A DNA stretch of 64,000 nt, from NCBI RefSeq assembly GCF_009789195.1, contig NZ_WSTC01000004.1:62001-126000 (forward strand). Reading direction: 5' to 3'. Origin of the DNA: Paenibacillus sp. MMS18-CY102 (lineage in GTDB: Bacteria > Bacillota > Bacilli > Paenibacillales > Paenibacillaceae). Each line of letters starts with the position of its first letter. The first letter of the stretch is position 1. The position numbers were made by a program, and so were the translations under genes. This document shows positions 38,795 to 47,286 of this stretch, piece by piece. The notes below the pieces were generated by a model. That model made no database searches, was not told the origin of the DNA, and worked only from the letters and a program-made list of their open reading frames with translations.

Positions 38795-39625
38795 TTATGC
38801 GAACGTCATCGGGTCCGGCCCAAACCGGCGGCCTTCATCTAATGCATCAATTGCCGCCACTTCCGCATCCGACAAGCTAAAGTCGAACAAATCCGCATTC
38901 GCTGCAATGCGCGCAGGCTTAACCGACTTTGGAATCGTAATGACGCCACGCTGCAAATCCCACCGCAACACGATCTGGGCTGGCGATTTGCCGTATTTGT
39001 CCGCCAACTCCTGCAACAGCGGCAGGTCCAATTTGCCCTGCATAAGCGGGCTCCACGCTTCCACCCGAATGCTATGCTCACCGCACAGCGACTGAAGGGA
39101 AGGCTGCGTCAACAGGGGATGAAACTCCAGTTGGTTGACCATCGGCTTTACTTCGCATTCACCTAACAAGTCGTGAAGATGTGGCGCCAAGAAGTTGCTT
39201 ACGCCAATCGCACGGACGCTGCCATCCTGGTACAGCTTCTCCAGCGCACGGTACGTTTCTTTATATTTGCCGGTGACGGGCCAATGCACGAGATAGAGGT
39301 CAATAACGTCTAGCCCTAGCTTCTGGCAGCTCAGCTCAAACGCTCGCAGCGTTGATTCATAGCCCTGGTCCGCATTCCAAACCTTCGTCGTAATGAACAA
39401 CTCATCCCGCTTAACGCCGCTTTCGCGGATCGCCCGCCCGACGCCTTCTTCGTTCTGGTACGCAGCAGCCGTGTCGATACTGCGATATCCCGCTTCAATT
39501 GCTGCCCGGACAGCGGTTTCGACCTCTGCCCCATCCGCTGCTTGCCATACGCCAAGGCCTAACCACGGCATCTTTACGCCGTTCGCCAGTTCAACTGTAT
39601 CTGCAACATGCTTCGCTACGCCCAT
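38795..39625 (-). CDS. Aldo/keto reductase
   Basis: A 276-aa NADPH-dependent oxidoreductase of the AKR5-like group. The catalytic tetrad can be placed at Asp51, Tyr56, Lys81 and His114 (SIDTAAAYQNEE, TTKVWN, LVHWP). NADPH-contact motifs GVSNFLAPHL and IPKSVKPARI are present. AAAGGAG precedes the ATG. Substrate unknown; relatives reduce methylglyoxal and other aldehydes. Confidence 0.93.
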   Translation of the reverse strand: MGVAKHVADTVELANGVKMPWLGLGVWQAADGAEVETAVRAAIEAGYRSIDTAAAYQNEEGVGRAIRESGVKRDELFITTKVWNADQGYESTLRAFELSCQKLGLDVIDLYLVHWPVTGKYKETYRALEKLYQDGSVRAIGVSNFLAPHLHDLLGECEVKPMVNQLEFHPLLTQPSLQSLCGEHSIRVEAWSPLMQGKLDLPLLQELADKYGKSPAQIVLRWDLQRGVITIPKSVKPARIAANADLFDFSLSDAEVAAIDALDEGRRFGPDPMTFA

Positions 39626-39703
39626 CGCAATCGTCTCCTTTTAATAGCCATTCTATAGCAAACCAATTCCCTCCAATATTTACCCATATTTAATCGCCTA
39701 AAA

Positions 39704-40570
39704 TCAATCGAATAAACTTAGCTGCTCTCCCGCAGGCGGAGGCAGCTCCGGCAACGGCGGAACAGGCTGCCCTAACATCGCCATAAGCTGCCTCGCGTTG
39801 TCCGCAGCATCGCCGCCTGAATTGTTATTGAAGATAACGAGCACCTCTCGCGCCTGCTGTTCTAGCCTCCTCAGCCGCTGTGCCCATTCCTCCAGCTCTT
39901 CCTCGCTATATCGATACAAATAGCGCACATCCCGCCAGTTTGGCTGGCCAGACGATTGCCATCCTGCTGCATGCCGTCCGTGAAACCGCACTAGCACCAG
40001 GCTTTCATCCGTTACTGCCTCTACGATTGGCACGCATCCGTCCCCCACCTGCGGCTCATCACAGACGCTGTGCTTCCAGCCATCACGCCTCATATAATCA
40101 AGCGTTCGTTCCCCCATATCCGCCTCGAACCAGCTCCGGTGGCGAAACTCTAGAATGCACGGGATCTCGCCCATTCGCGCCCTGGCCTCACGAAGGATCC
40201 GAACATGCTCACGCGTGCAATCAAACCAAGGCGGATACTGAAACAGGGCGCCAGCGAGCTTGCCCTTCTCCTGCATCGGCACAAGCGATTCACGAAACGC
40301 GCGAAACATTGCCCCTTCATTCGGATAAGGAATCCGCCCTCGCGTATGGCCCGTCATTCCTTGGTATGCTTTAACTACGAAAGCGAACCCCTCCGGCGTC
40401 TCACTTGTCCACTTCTCCATGTTTCGCACCGGCTGCACAGCATAGTAGGAGCTATCGACCTCCACTACGGAGAATAGTTTCCCATAAGTCACCAGCTTCT
40501 GGCGGGCAGCCTCCGGCGTGCCATATAGCTTGTCCTGGTCTCCCCAGCCCGCTAATCCAATTCGAATCAT
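39704..40570 (-). CDS. DUF72 domain protein
   Basis: A 288-aa protein of the widespread DUF72 (YecE-type) family with a TIM-barrel-like fold and unknown activity. It starts RIGLAGWGDQDKLYG and shows FSVVEVDSSYYAVQP, PEGFAFVVKAYQGMTGH, LEFRHRSWF, and FNNNSGGDAADNA near the end. AAGGAG precedes the ATG. It lies alone. Confidence 0.9.
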   Translation of the reverse strand: MIRIGLAGWGDQDKLYGTPEAARQKLVTYGKLFSVVEVDSSYYAVQPVRNMEKWTSETPEGFAFVVKAYQGMTGHTRGRIPYPNEGAMFRAFRESLVPMQEKGKLAGALFQYPPWFDCTREHVRILREARARMGEIPCILEFRHRSWFEADMGERTLDYMRRDGWKHSVCDEPQVGDGCVPIVEAVTDESLVLVRFHGRHAAGWQSSGQPNWRDVRYLYRYSEEELEEWAQRLRRLEQQAREVLVIFNNNSGGDAADNARQLMAMLGQPVPPLPELPPPAGEQLSLFD

Positions 40571-40748
40571 ATCCGTCAGCTCCTTGAGCGCCTATCGTCC
40601 CCTTTGACTTTACAGGAAACCATTAACAGGATACAAGTTTGCAAATACGCTTATTTTGACGCATTTTCATGGCATGTGAACAAGGGGGTGGCGAATACAA
40701 TGAACCAGAACGTCATCCATTCCTGTCAAAAAAGGTGGTGCATGTCCG

Positions 40749-41012
40749 ATGGTATGGCTGTGGAGCGCGCTCATCATTCTCTTTGTAGCCGGGATCGTCG
40801 CTACAATTGCTTCCTCAGGTTCGCGCTGGACCGTCATTCTGACTGAGGGAGGCGCTCGGGTCGATCACGTCGACCGCTTGTACGCTTACCTGAAGTCACA
40901 GGGCGTGAAAACCAAGCTGGCCGGCGATGCCAACCTCCGGCGGCTGCTTGTGCTTAAGCGGGATGAAGACCGGGCGAGGCGTCTGGTGCAATCGTTCCAA
41001 TCGGAAGTGTAG
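40749..41012 (+). CDS. Small membrane protein with DUF2007-like tail
   Basis: An 87-aa protein: one N-terminal membrane helix (about residues 3-22) followed by a soluble part, DHVDRLYAYLKSQGVKTKL and RRLLVLKRDEDRARRLVQSF, which has the layout of DUF2007-type signal transducing domains. AAAGGTGGTG precedes the ATG. Function unknown. It stands alone between the DUF72 gene and the DsbA-like gene. Confidence 0.7.
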   Translation: MVWLWSALIILFVAGIVATIASSGSRWTVILTEGGARVDHVDRLYAYLKSQGVKTKLAGDANLRRLLVLKRDEDRARRLVQSFQSEV

Positions 41013-41235
41013 CCGCGCCCTAACAGGGCGGTATACACCTACTTGCCACAAACCTTGGCATCTAGCCTTACAAGCTCCCCCCGCCTCTTCGAGCGTCGCC
41101 AGCCAGATCGGCGCCGCTCTTTTTCTCATGCCCGTTATTTGTCGTATGGCACTTATTGTGGGATACTAAGCACACAAAGCATATAACTGTCGCCCGACTT
41201 TCGGACTACTCGCACAGACAAGGAGACTGACTTGC

Positions 41236-41889
41236 ATGCACATCGAGATTTACAGCGATTACGTATGTCCATGGTGCCGAATTGGCAAAAAAAATCTATT
41301 CGATGCATTAGCCGACTGGACTGCCGAACACGGCATTCAGCCAACCCTTACATATCGCGCCTTTCTGTTGGATCCGAATGTGCCTGAACAAGGCTCCCCA
41401 TTCCAAGACTGGATCAGCCGAAAAATGGGCGGGACCGCTCCATCAGAACGCGCAACCGCTCAAGTGACTCAAGCCGCGGCAGCCGTTGGCCTTTCCATGC
41501 ACTTCGACCGAATCTCCATCTATCCTAGTACGCGGCTAGCGCATCGCATGCTCGCCTTTACCCCGAAGGAGCATCAGTCCGCGACGGTTAATGCCCTGTT
41601 CAAAGCATACTTCGAAGAAGGCATCGATATTGGAAGCATCGATCATCTTATGCGAATTGCGGACTCTGTCGGCCTAGAGGATACAGATGAGTTAGCGTCA
41701 AAATTATTGCTCGGCGACGGCGAAGACGCTGTTGCTGCCGATCTGCAGCGCGCACAGCGCATCGGCGTGACGGGCGTGCCATTCTTCGTCTTCGATGGCA
41801 AGTACGCCTTGTCCGGCGCTTATCCGAAGGAGGATTTCGCTGCGCTGCTTAACCGCCTCGCCGTCGATTCCCCGTCAGGCGAGGCCTAA
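41236..41889 (+). CDS. DsbA-family oxidoreductase (FrnE type)
   Basis: A 217-aa cytoplasmic thioredoxin-fold protein with the active site CPWC (Cys11, Cys14) right at the N-terminus and no signal peptide. The helical insertion and the cis-Pro loop GVTGVPFFVFDGKYALSGA are typical of the FrnE/2-hydroxychromene-2-carboxylate isomerase-like group. AAGGAG precedes the ATG. It is followed by a bidirectional terminator. Confidence 0.93.
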   Translation: MHIEIYSDYVCPWCRIGKKNLFDALADWTAEHGIQPTLTYRAFLLDPNVPEQGSPFQDWISRKMGGTAPSERATAQVTQAAAAVGLSMHFDRISIYPSTRLAHRMLAFTPKEHQSATVNALFKAYFEEGIDIGSIDHLMRIADSVGLEDTDELASKLLLGDGEDAVAADLQRAQRIGVTGVPFFVFDGKYALSGAYPKEDFAALLNRLAVDSPSGEA

Positions 41890-41920
41890 CATTCGCCTGT
41901 GAGGTCCATCTCGCCAAATA

Positions 41921-41969
41921 CAACGCCCCTGGGCGGCACCGTTATCGCGGTTGCTGCCCAGGGGCGTTG
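41921..41969. terminator. Bidirectional terminator hairpin
   Basis: CAACGCCCCTGGGC and GCCCAGGGGCGTTG form a perfect 14-bp stem with a 21-base loop between the convergent DsbA-like and permease genes. T runs are short on both sides. Confidence 0.75.
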
Positions 41970-41982
41970 CTTCTATATTCAC

Positions 41983-43362
41983 TCATGCGCCAACTTGCCT
42001 TGCCGCCCCTTCGCCAGGAATGGCCCGGCCACTTTCGGCGCTAACCCGCGACGCTTTGCGATATTTTTGCAGCAGCATTATGCCAAGGCCGACCACTAGC
42101 CAGCCTAGCCCCAAGTACACCGCTCGGCTGCTCAAATTGCTAAACAGCCATCCGATTGCAACGAACCCAGCTCCCGGCAAAATGCCGCTCATCACCCAAG
42201 CACGCCAGCCGCGTCGCCGCAAGTTTACAAACTCATATTTTATAACGCATAAGTTCACGCATCCGAATGCCAGCAATGCACCAAAATTAACAAACGAGAT
42301 CGCTGCGCCCAGTGGCAATACCGCAGCCAGCAAGCAGATTGCCCCGACGAGCGCCACATTGCGGACCGGCGTTTGATGCTTCGGATGCAAGTAGCCGAAA
42401 ATGCGGCGCGGCAGCACGCCATCGCGCCCCATGATGTACAGCAGGCGCGAAACGCTCGCGACGCTAGAAACCGCCCCTGTAAACATCGCCCCAATCATCG
42501 AGCCAACGAATATAGCCTTCAACAGCCCGCCGCCGACAAGCAAGGCCAATGCCAGGGACGCTGTATCCGGGTCCTCATAGTTATACCCCGGCAGCACAAG
42601 TTGCCCTAAGTAAGTAACCGTTACATCCACTATGCCGCACACGACGATAATGATGAGCATAGCGCGCGGAATGTTCCGTTTGGGCTTATCCGCTTCTTCC
42701 GACATAATGCTAACCGTATCAAACCCGAGAAACGAGAAACAGAGCAGTGAAGCGCCCGCTAGAAGTGAGGGAAGCGTTAGCCCGTCACCTAAGAACGGCT
42801 GCATCGTGAAGCCGCCCGTTCCAGCAGCGTTCACGCCAGAGACAATATGATATACGCTGCTCACGCAGAATATGCCGATAATGCCAAGTTGAATGAGGAC
42901 GGAGTATTTGCTAACTGCGGCCGATAGCTGGATCCCAAAATAATTAATGGCACAGACGAGGGCTACGAACACTGCAACCCATAAGAAGAACGGCACCGCC
43001 GGGAAGATCGCATCCAGATATAAGCTAAATAAAATACAGCATACGATCGGATTAAATAAGTAATCCAGCAGCAACGCCCAACCCACCATAAAGCCAGCCT
43101 CTGGACGGAAGGTTTTAGCGGCATAACCGTAAGCCGAGCCCGCATTCGGCAATTGCTTTGCCATCCGGCCGTAGCTATACGCGGTAAACGACATCGCCAG
43201 CAGGGCAATCGCGTAAGCTGTCGGCAAGTACCCGTGCGCTGCCTCGCTTGCGATCCCATAATTCGCGAACACGATAAGCGGCATCGTCCACGCCATGCCC
43301 AGAAAAACCAATTGCAGCAGCGACAGCTTTTTCGTTCCCTTCATCTCTCCCGAACCCTGCAT
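41983..43362 (-). CDS. APC-family amino acid permease
   Basis: A 459-aa transporter with about twelve membrane segments. The first helix has LVFLGMAWTMPLIVFANYG and helix 3 the pattern KQLPNAGSAYGYA typical of APC carriers; LCFSFLGFDTVSIMSEEADKP is the conserved helix-6 region. Substrate cannot be told. ATG at 43362 is preferred to a GTG two codons earlier by spacing from GAGGGGG. It diverges from a MerR gene whose operator lies in its promoter. Confidence 0.92.
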   Translation of the reverse strand: MQGSGEMKGTKKLSLLQLVFLGMAWTMPLIVFANYGIASEAAHGYLPTAYAIALLAMSFTAYSYGRMAKQLPNAGSAYGYAAKTFRPEAGFMVGWALLLDYLFNPIVCCILFSLYLDAIFPAVPFFLWVAVFVALVCAINYFGIQLSAAVSKYSVLIQLGIIGIFCVSSVYHIVSGVNAAGTGGFTMQPFLGDGLTLPSLLAGASLLCFSFLGFDTVSIMSEEADKPKRNIPRAMLIIIVVCGIVDVTVTYLGQLVLPGYNYEDPDTASLALALLVGGGLLKAIFVGSMIGAMFTGAVSSVASVSRLLYIMGRDGVLPRRIFGYLHPKHQTPVRNVALVGAICLLAAVLPLGAAISFVNFGALLAFGCVNLCVIKYEFVNLRRRGWRAWVMSGILPGAGFVAIGWLFSNLSSRAVYLGLGWLVVGLGIMLLQKYRKASRVSAESGRAIPGEGAARQVGA

Positions 43363-43431
43363 ATTCACTTCCCCCTCTATGTTGACGTTATGTTACATGC
43401 CACTTCAGACTTCCGAACTAAATTTAACCCC

Positions 43432-43462
43432 AATATAAACCTTTGTGCTACACAAAAGTCAA
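43432..43462 (-). promoter_or_regulatory. MerR-type promoter with 19-base spacer and central palindrome
   Basis: On the minus strand TTGACT (43457-43462) and TATATT (43432-43437) are 19 bases apart, two longer than the optimum. The spacer is filled by the palindrome CTTTTGTG-TAG-CACAAAG. This is the hallmark of promoters activated by MerR-family proteins, which twist the DNA to realign the hexamers. A second repeat, TATGTTA-N7-TAACATA, lies next to it at about 43467-43487. Confidence 0.75.
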
Positions 43463-43522
43463 TATATATGTTAGGTTATATAACATAAAGTACGAGATGA
43501 AACGCGAGGGTGACGCCCATCT

Positions 43523-44362
43523 ATGAAAGAAAAGCTCACAATAAGCGAAATGGCACGCCTAAGGCGCCTAACGACCGAGACGCTTCGCCATTACGATCGA
43601 ATCGATTTATTCAAACCAGCCCATACCGACCCTTCAACCGGCTATCGTTATTACTCTATTTTTCAATTCGAAATATTAGGGACAATCAAGGAGCTGCGCC
43701 AGCTGGGCATGAACACCGATGAGGTCAAAACATTTTTCCGCGACCGGCATGTAAGCAAGTCACTAGCCATGTTGAAGAGCAAGCACGAGGAGCTTCAAAC
43801 GAAGCTAAAAGAGTGGGTAGAGCTTGAACGAAACGTCCGTGATAAGATCGCTTTTCTCGAAGAGGTCACCGCATCTGAACAACAACAGCAGCACGTCATG
43901 CTGCGTGAATTTCCCGATCGGGCATTATTAACGCTGGAACGGCCCGTCCGCAACAATTTGGAGCTGTGCTATGGCATATTGGCCCTCGAAAACAATCTGT
44001 CCGAACGTGCTCCTATCCTCGCCAGCAATCGGCTCGGGGTGCTTATCCCCCGGGAGCACCTGGCTTCACGCCAATTCGGCCTGCCTTCAACACTCTTCGT
44101 TTCCTATAAGGACACGACAAAGCCGCCCGAGGGTTCTGTCTATCTTGCCCCAGGCGGCTTATATGCCTGTCTCCGCTGCATCGGCGAGTTCTGGGAACGC
44201 ACCGAAGGGCTAGAGACGTTATGCGATTATATTGCCCAGCACGGCTTCCGGCTAGCCGGTGACGCTCTGCAGGTCGTGCAGATTGACATTACGATTACGG
44301 ACCAGCCGAGTGAAGCCATGTTCGAGATTCAAATTCCTGTCGAGCGAGCTCTCACACCCTAA
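43523..44362 (+). CDS. MerR-family transcriptional regulator with GyrI-like effector domain
   Basis: A 279-aa regulator. Residues 5-75 are the MerR winged helix (TISEMARLRRLTTETLRHYDR, GYRYYSIFQFE), followed by a long helix and coiled coil (about 80-120) and a C-terminal ligand-binding domain of the BmrR/GyrI type (residues 125-275). GAGGGTGA precedes the ATG. It diverges from the APC permease, which it probably activates. Its stop is two bases from the convergent SMR gene's stop. Confidence 0.92.
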   Translation: MKEKLTISEMARLRRLTTETLRHYDRIDLFKPAHTDPSTGYRYYSIFQFEILGTIKELRQLGMNTDEVKTFFRDRHVSKSLAMLKSKHEELQTKLKEWVELERNVRDKIAFLEEVTASEQQQQHVMLREFPDRALLTLERPVRNNLELCYGILALENNLSERAPILASNRLGVLIPREHLASRQFGLPSTLFVSYKDTTKPPEGSVYLAPGGLYACLRCIGEFWERTEGLETLCDYIAQHGFRLAGDALQVVQIDITITDQPSEAMFEIQIPVERALTP

Positions 44363-44364
44363 GG

Positions 44365-44691
44365 CTAGTGCGCCGTGCCGCCGACCATTTTCAACCCAAT
44401 GACACCAACGATAATCATGCCGATGAAGGCTAGCTTGCGCCAATCCTTCGACTCACGGAATAACACCATGCCAAGAACTACACTGCCAGCCGAACCAATC
44501 CCGGTCCAAATGCCATACGCCGTACTGATCGGGATTTCCTGCAAGGAGCGCGATAAGCAGTAGAAACTGACAAGTCCCGATAAAATCGCCCCAACCGTGC
44601 CCTGCCATTTACGGAAGCCATCCGACAGCTTCGTGAACGTTACGCCACTCACTTCACCAAGTCCAGATATGATCAAAAATATCCACGCCAT
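44365..44691 (-). CDS. SMR-family efflux protein (second of pair)
   Basis: A 108-aa protein with four membrane helices and the essential Glu13 in helix 1. It is the second of two overlapping SMR genes (TGATG junction), a layout typical of heterodimeric pairs such as YkkCD or EbrAB. GGAGGTG precedes its ATG. Possible substrates include cationic drugs or guanidinium; sequence alone does not decide. Confidence 0.92.
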   Translation of the reverse strand: MAWIFLIISGLGEVSGVTFTKLSDGFRKWQGTVGAILSGLVSFYCLSRSLQEIPISTAYGIWTGIGSAGSVVLGMVLFRESKDWRKLAFIGMIIVGVIGLKMVGGTAH

Positions 44692-45101
44692 CACTGCACC
44701 TCCTTCTCTTGTTCCTCATTCTGTTGCCGTTCACTCCCCTGCGGCTGCTCCGGCTGTTGCACCAACTGCCCCTCCGGCTGCTTCTCTTTGGCCACAACCT
44801 TCAGCCCGACGATGCCACACAACAGAACCGTTACGAAGATAAGCTTGCCAAGCTGTACCGGTTCGTCGAGAAACAGCATGCCAACGAGCACCGTTCCTGC
44901 CGTCCCTAATCCCGTGAATATCGCATAAGCCGTACCGATCTCAATCGTCTTCATCGCCTTCGCAAACAACATAAAGCTGGCAGCCAGCGTCACAATCGTC
45001 ACAATACTCGGCACTAACTTCGTAAACCCGTGGGACTCCTGCAAACCGAATGCCCACCCTACCTCTAGAAATCCCGCTACGATCAAATACATCCAAGACA
45101 T
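44691..45101 (-). CDS. SMR-family efflux protein (first of pair)
   Basis: A 136-aa SMR protein with Glu13 in helix 1 (FLEVGWAFGL), four helices to about residue 105, and then an unusual Gln/Glu-rich tail of about 30 residues (EGQLVQQPEQPQGSERQQNE). The tail is absent from its partner. The WAFGLQESHGFTKL segment resembles the SugE/YkkC side of the family. It follows the TetR gene after six bases, so the three genes form one operon. Confidence 0.92.
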   Translation of the reverse strand: MSWMYLIVAGFLEVGWAFGLQESHGFTKLVPSIVTIVTLAASFMLFAKAMKTIEIGTAYAIFTGLGTAGTVLVGMLFLDEPVQLGKLIFVTVLLCGIVGLKVVAKEKQPEGQLVQQPEQPQGSERQQNEEQEKEVQ

Positions 45102-45107
45102 CGTCCG

Positions 45108-45701
45108 TCATCCCCCTCTCTTGATGCTGTCCCAGAACCATTCCCAAGCCAACAGCGTCCGTCCCCGATGCGTATCCGCATCATAAAGCTGGTACTCGAC
45201 GAGCAGCCCGTCAATTAACGCATAGAAAACGGCAAGCAGCCGCTTTCCATCGATCCCTCCCGCACCCGCTTCGGCCGACGCCTCTTGCAGCAACAAGAGC
45301 AGGTGAGCCGAGATCGTTTCTTCATAAGCCAACAAATCTTGGCGAATTCGTTCCACCAGCCCTCGAGGCGGCACAAGCACCGTCCTTTTTAGAAACGTCT
45401 GCCCGATGGATAACTCATTAAAGTCAGTAAAAAACTCAAAAAATTGTTTTAGCTTCGCTTGAGCAGACTGATTGAGAGCAGCATTTTTCTCTATCATCGC
45501 CATCCAGCCAGCTTGCTCCTCACCTATTACTTCTTCTATAAGCTGAATGAACAACTGCTCCTTGGATTCATAATGCGCATATATAGAAGGCGTTTTGATC
45601 CCTACCGCCTTGGCAATGTCAGACATCGACGTCCCTTCGAATCCATATTCCGTAAATAGCCGCAATGCAGTCTGCTTAATGCGAAGCGCCGTATCCTTCA
45701 T
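45108..45701 (-). CDS. TetR/AcrR-family repressor
   Basis: A 197-aa regulator: N-terminal helix-turn-helix (RIKQTALRLFTEYGFEGTSM, IAKAVGIKTPSIYAHYESKEQLF) and an all-helical ligand domain. ATG at 45701 is favoured by GGGGTG just upstream over a GTG three codons earlier. It is the first gene of the tetR-SMR-SMR operon and probably represses it through the palindrome at 45726-45739. Confidence 0.92.
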   Translation of the reverse strand: MKDTALRIKQTALRLFTEYGFEGTSMSDIAKAVGIKTPSIYAHYESKEQLFIQLIEEVIGEEQAGWMAMIEKNAALNQSAQAKLKQFFEFFTDFNELSIGQTFLKRTVLVPPRGLVERIRQDLLAYEETISAHLLLLLQEASAEAGAGGIDGKRLLAVFYALIDGLLVEYQLYDADTHRGRTLLAWEWFWDSIKRGG

Positions 45702-45725
45702 GCGACACACCCCGATTCAATTTTC

Positions 45726-45786
45726 CTAACGAACGTTAGTTAGTTGATTTATCGCCCATTTTATCGGAATCCTCACACTAAGTCAA
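45726..45786 (-). promoter_or_regulatory. Promoter and TetR operator of the SMR efflux operon
   Basis: TTGACT (45781-45786) and TAAAAT (45758-45763) are 17 bases apart on the minus strand. The inverted repeat CTAACG-AA-CGTTAG (45726-45739) lies about 20 bases beyond the -10, at the start of the transcript and 25 bases before the tetR ATG. Confidence 0.75.
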
Positions 45787-45795
45787 CGGCATAAC

Positions 45796-45822
45796 AAAAA
45801 GAGGCAGCTCCGTAGAGCCACC
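45796..45822 (-). terminator. Terminator of nirB-nirD-hemD
   Basis: On the minus strand GGTGGCTC and GAGCTGCC pair over eight positions, two of them G-U, around a TACG tetraloop; TCTTTTTG follows. It lies about 45 bases after the hemD stop. Confidence 0.7.
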
Positions 45823-45868
45823 CCTTAATATACGAGAAAATATTAAGCGAAAAATCGCAACAATTGCC

Positions 45869-46801
45869 TTAGCTTCTGCCAGTTGCGCCACTAGCGCATT
45901 CACCCGCTGCATTAGCAACATCGATCATTGCCGCATCAGCGGAGGATAAGCCTAGCTGCATGTCCAATGATGCCACATTCGCTTCACCGGCAAGCGCTCC
46001 AGCCTCGTAATACTTAGACATCGCGACAACCATGCTGCCCATCCGTTCCTCTTCTGGGAACAACACGCGCGCCACGCCTTCCTCATACAACGCCTCCGCT
46101 GTCACTTTGCCAACTGCAACTGCGAGTACCGGACCTGCGAATGCATCTAACACTTGCTGCAACAAACCTGCTTTCGCAGCCTGCGCCATTACATACCGAA
46201 CTTGTACCGTACTCGTGAAAGCAACCGCGTCCACTGCACCAGAAACAATCTCGCCAAGCAATTGGCTAACTACGTCGCCCTCAGGGGGAATATGGCGGTA
46301 AGGGAGTATTTCCTCGCAATCAGCGCCCCACGACTGCAGCACCGCATTCAAACGCGGAGCCGGATCGCCGTATAGCTGCAGCCCAACACGCTGGCCCGAC
46401 AGGTCATGCGGTTCCATCAGCCGCAACAACCCTGCTGTCGTGCCATCTTCGTCCCGAACGAACGGCGTCAACCCAAGCCGGCGCAGCACATTAACGGTCT
46501 TATAGCCGCGCGCGGCGAGCTTCACGCCGCGAAGCGTCTCGATGAAGCGGTCAAGCTGGCCCAGCTTCTCGGCCGTGGACAGCAAAGCTTCCGTGCCCAC
46601 ACCAGTCGTCAGGACGAGCCAATCGACTGGCTGCTCGATAAGCGACCGTAGCTGATCTGCAAATTGCGAATCATCCAGAAACACCGTGCCCTGTGCCGGA
46701 CGAATAACCGCTTCTCCGCCAAATTTGCCGATCATCCGCGCCATATCTTCCGCTTTGCGCGGCCCCGTAATTGCGATTTTCTTTCCCTCTAACCTTGCCA
46801 T
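45869..46801 (-). CDS. hemD: Uroporphyrinogen-III synthase
   Basis: A 310-aa HemD-type protein, which closes the tetrapyrrole ring to uroporphyrinogen III. It starts GKKIAITGPRKAEDMARMI; TTGVGTEALLS, GLQLYGDPAPRL and VDAVAFTSTVQVRYVM are typical, though the family is weakly conserved. A C-terminal extension of about 40 residues, Ala/Gly-rich, has no clear homology. It is the third gene after nirB and nirD, which fits a need for siroheme, the nitrite reductase cofactor. A specialised, nir-linked copy is possible. Confidence 0.88.
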   Translation of the reverse strand: MARLEGKKIAITGPRKAEDMARMIGKFGGEAVIRPAQGTVFLDDSQFADQLRSLIEQPVDWLVLTTGVGTEALLSTAEKLGQLDRFIETLRGVKLAARGYKTVNVLRRLGLTPFVRDEDGTTAGLLRLMEPHDLSGQRVGLQLYGDPAPRLNAVLQSWGADCEEILPYRHIPPEGDVVSQLLGEIVSGAVDAVAFTSTVQVRYVMAQAAKAGLLQQVLDAFAGPVLAVAVGKVTAEALYEEGVARVLFPEEERMGSMVVAMSKYYEAGALAGEANVASLDMQLGLSSADAAMIDVANAAGECASGATGRS

Positions 46802-46833
46802 TGGCGTTCCCCCCTCGACGCAAGCTTGTTACT

Positions 46834-47166
46834 CTAAGACACTTTCAACCGGGATGCATCGATATGCAGAACGACATTGCCGTTGCTTTCCACCGTTACT
46901 TCGTAGGTTTTCACACAGCCCTCATCTGGATCTTGCACCAGGCCGTTGGTGAGGTTAATTTTCCAATCATGCAGCGGACAGTATACATGCCCATCACACA
47001 CAATGCCTTCCGATAACTTGCCTTGCTTATGCGGGCAGCTGTTTTCAACTGCCTTGACTGTGCCATCGCTCAGCTTGAACATCGCCAGCTCCAGCTCGCC
47101 CATTTTGAAAATCTTTCCCCGACGCTCCGGAAACTCCGAAATTTGGCCTACGATATATTGCTCCAT
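46834..47166 (-). CDS. nirD: Nitrite reductase (NADH) small subunit
   Basis: A 110-aa Rieske-type subunit of assimilatory nitrite reductase. The [2Fe-2S] ligands are visible: Cys44 and His46 in CPHKQG, Cys63 and His66 in CPLHDW. ATG at 47166 follows GGGAGAGGG. It is 120 bases after nirB and 33 before hemD in the same direction. Confidence 0.95.
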   Translation of the reverse strand: MEQYIVGQISEFPERRGKIFKMGELELAMFKLSDGTVKAVENSCPHKQGKLSEGIVCDGHVYCPLHDWKINLTNGLVQDPDEGCVKTYEVTVESNGNVVLHIDASRLKVS

Positions 47167-47286
47167 TGATGCCCTCTCCCTTCTACATCCGACCACTTCA
47201 TTAAACTTGCCATCCGAACAGGCCTCTCCGCAAGGCGCGCAACATGTTGTCTACGGCGCGCCTTTTCCCCTATTCATCCGAATTTA

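Noticed and set aside
40700-40846. A short frame with AAGGGGGTGG ahead, overlapping the start of the 87-aa membrane protein gene
   Set aside because: The ribosome site is good, but the product is Cys/Arg/His-rich, overlaps a more protein-like gene out of frame, and could at most be a leader peptide; support is too thin.
45702-45868. Possible guanidine-I (ykkC) riboswitch ahead of the SMR pair
   Set aside because: The space holds a sigma-A promoter, a TetR palindrome and a terminator; no ykkC-like conserved core is present.
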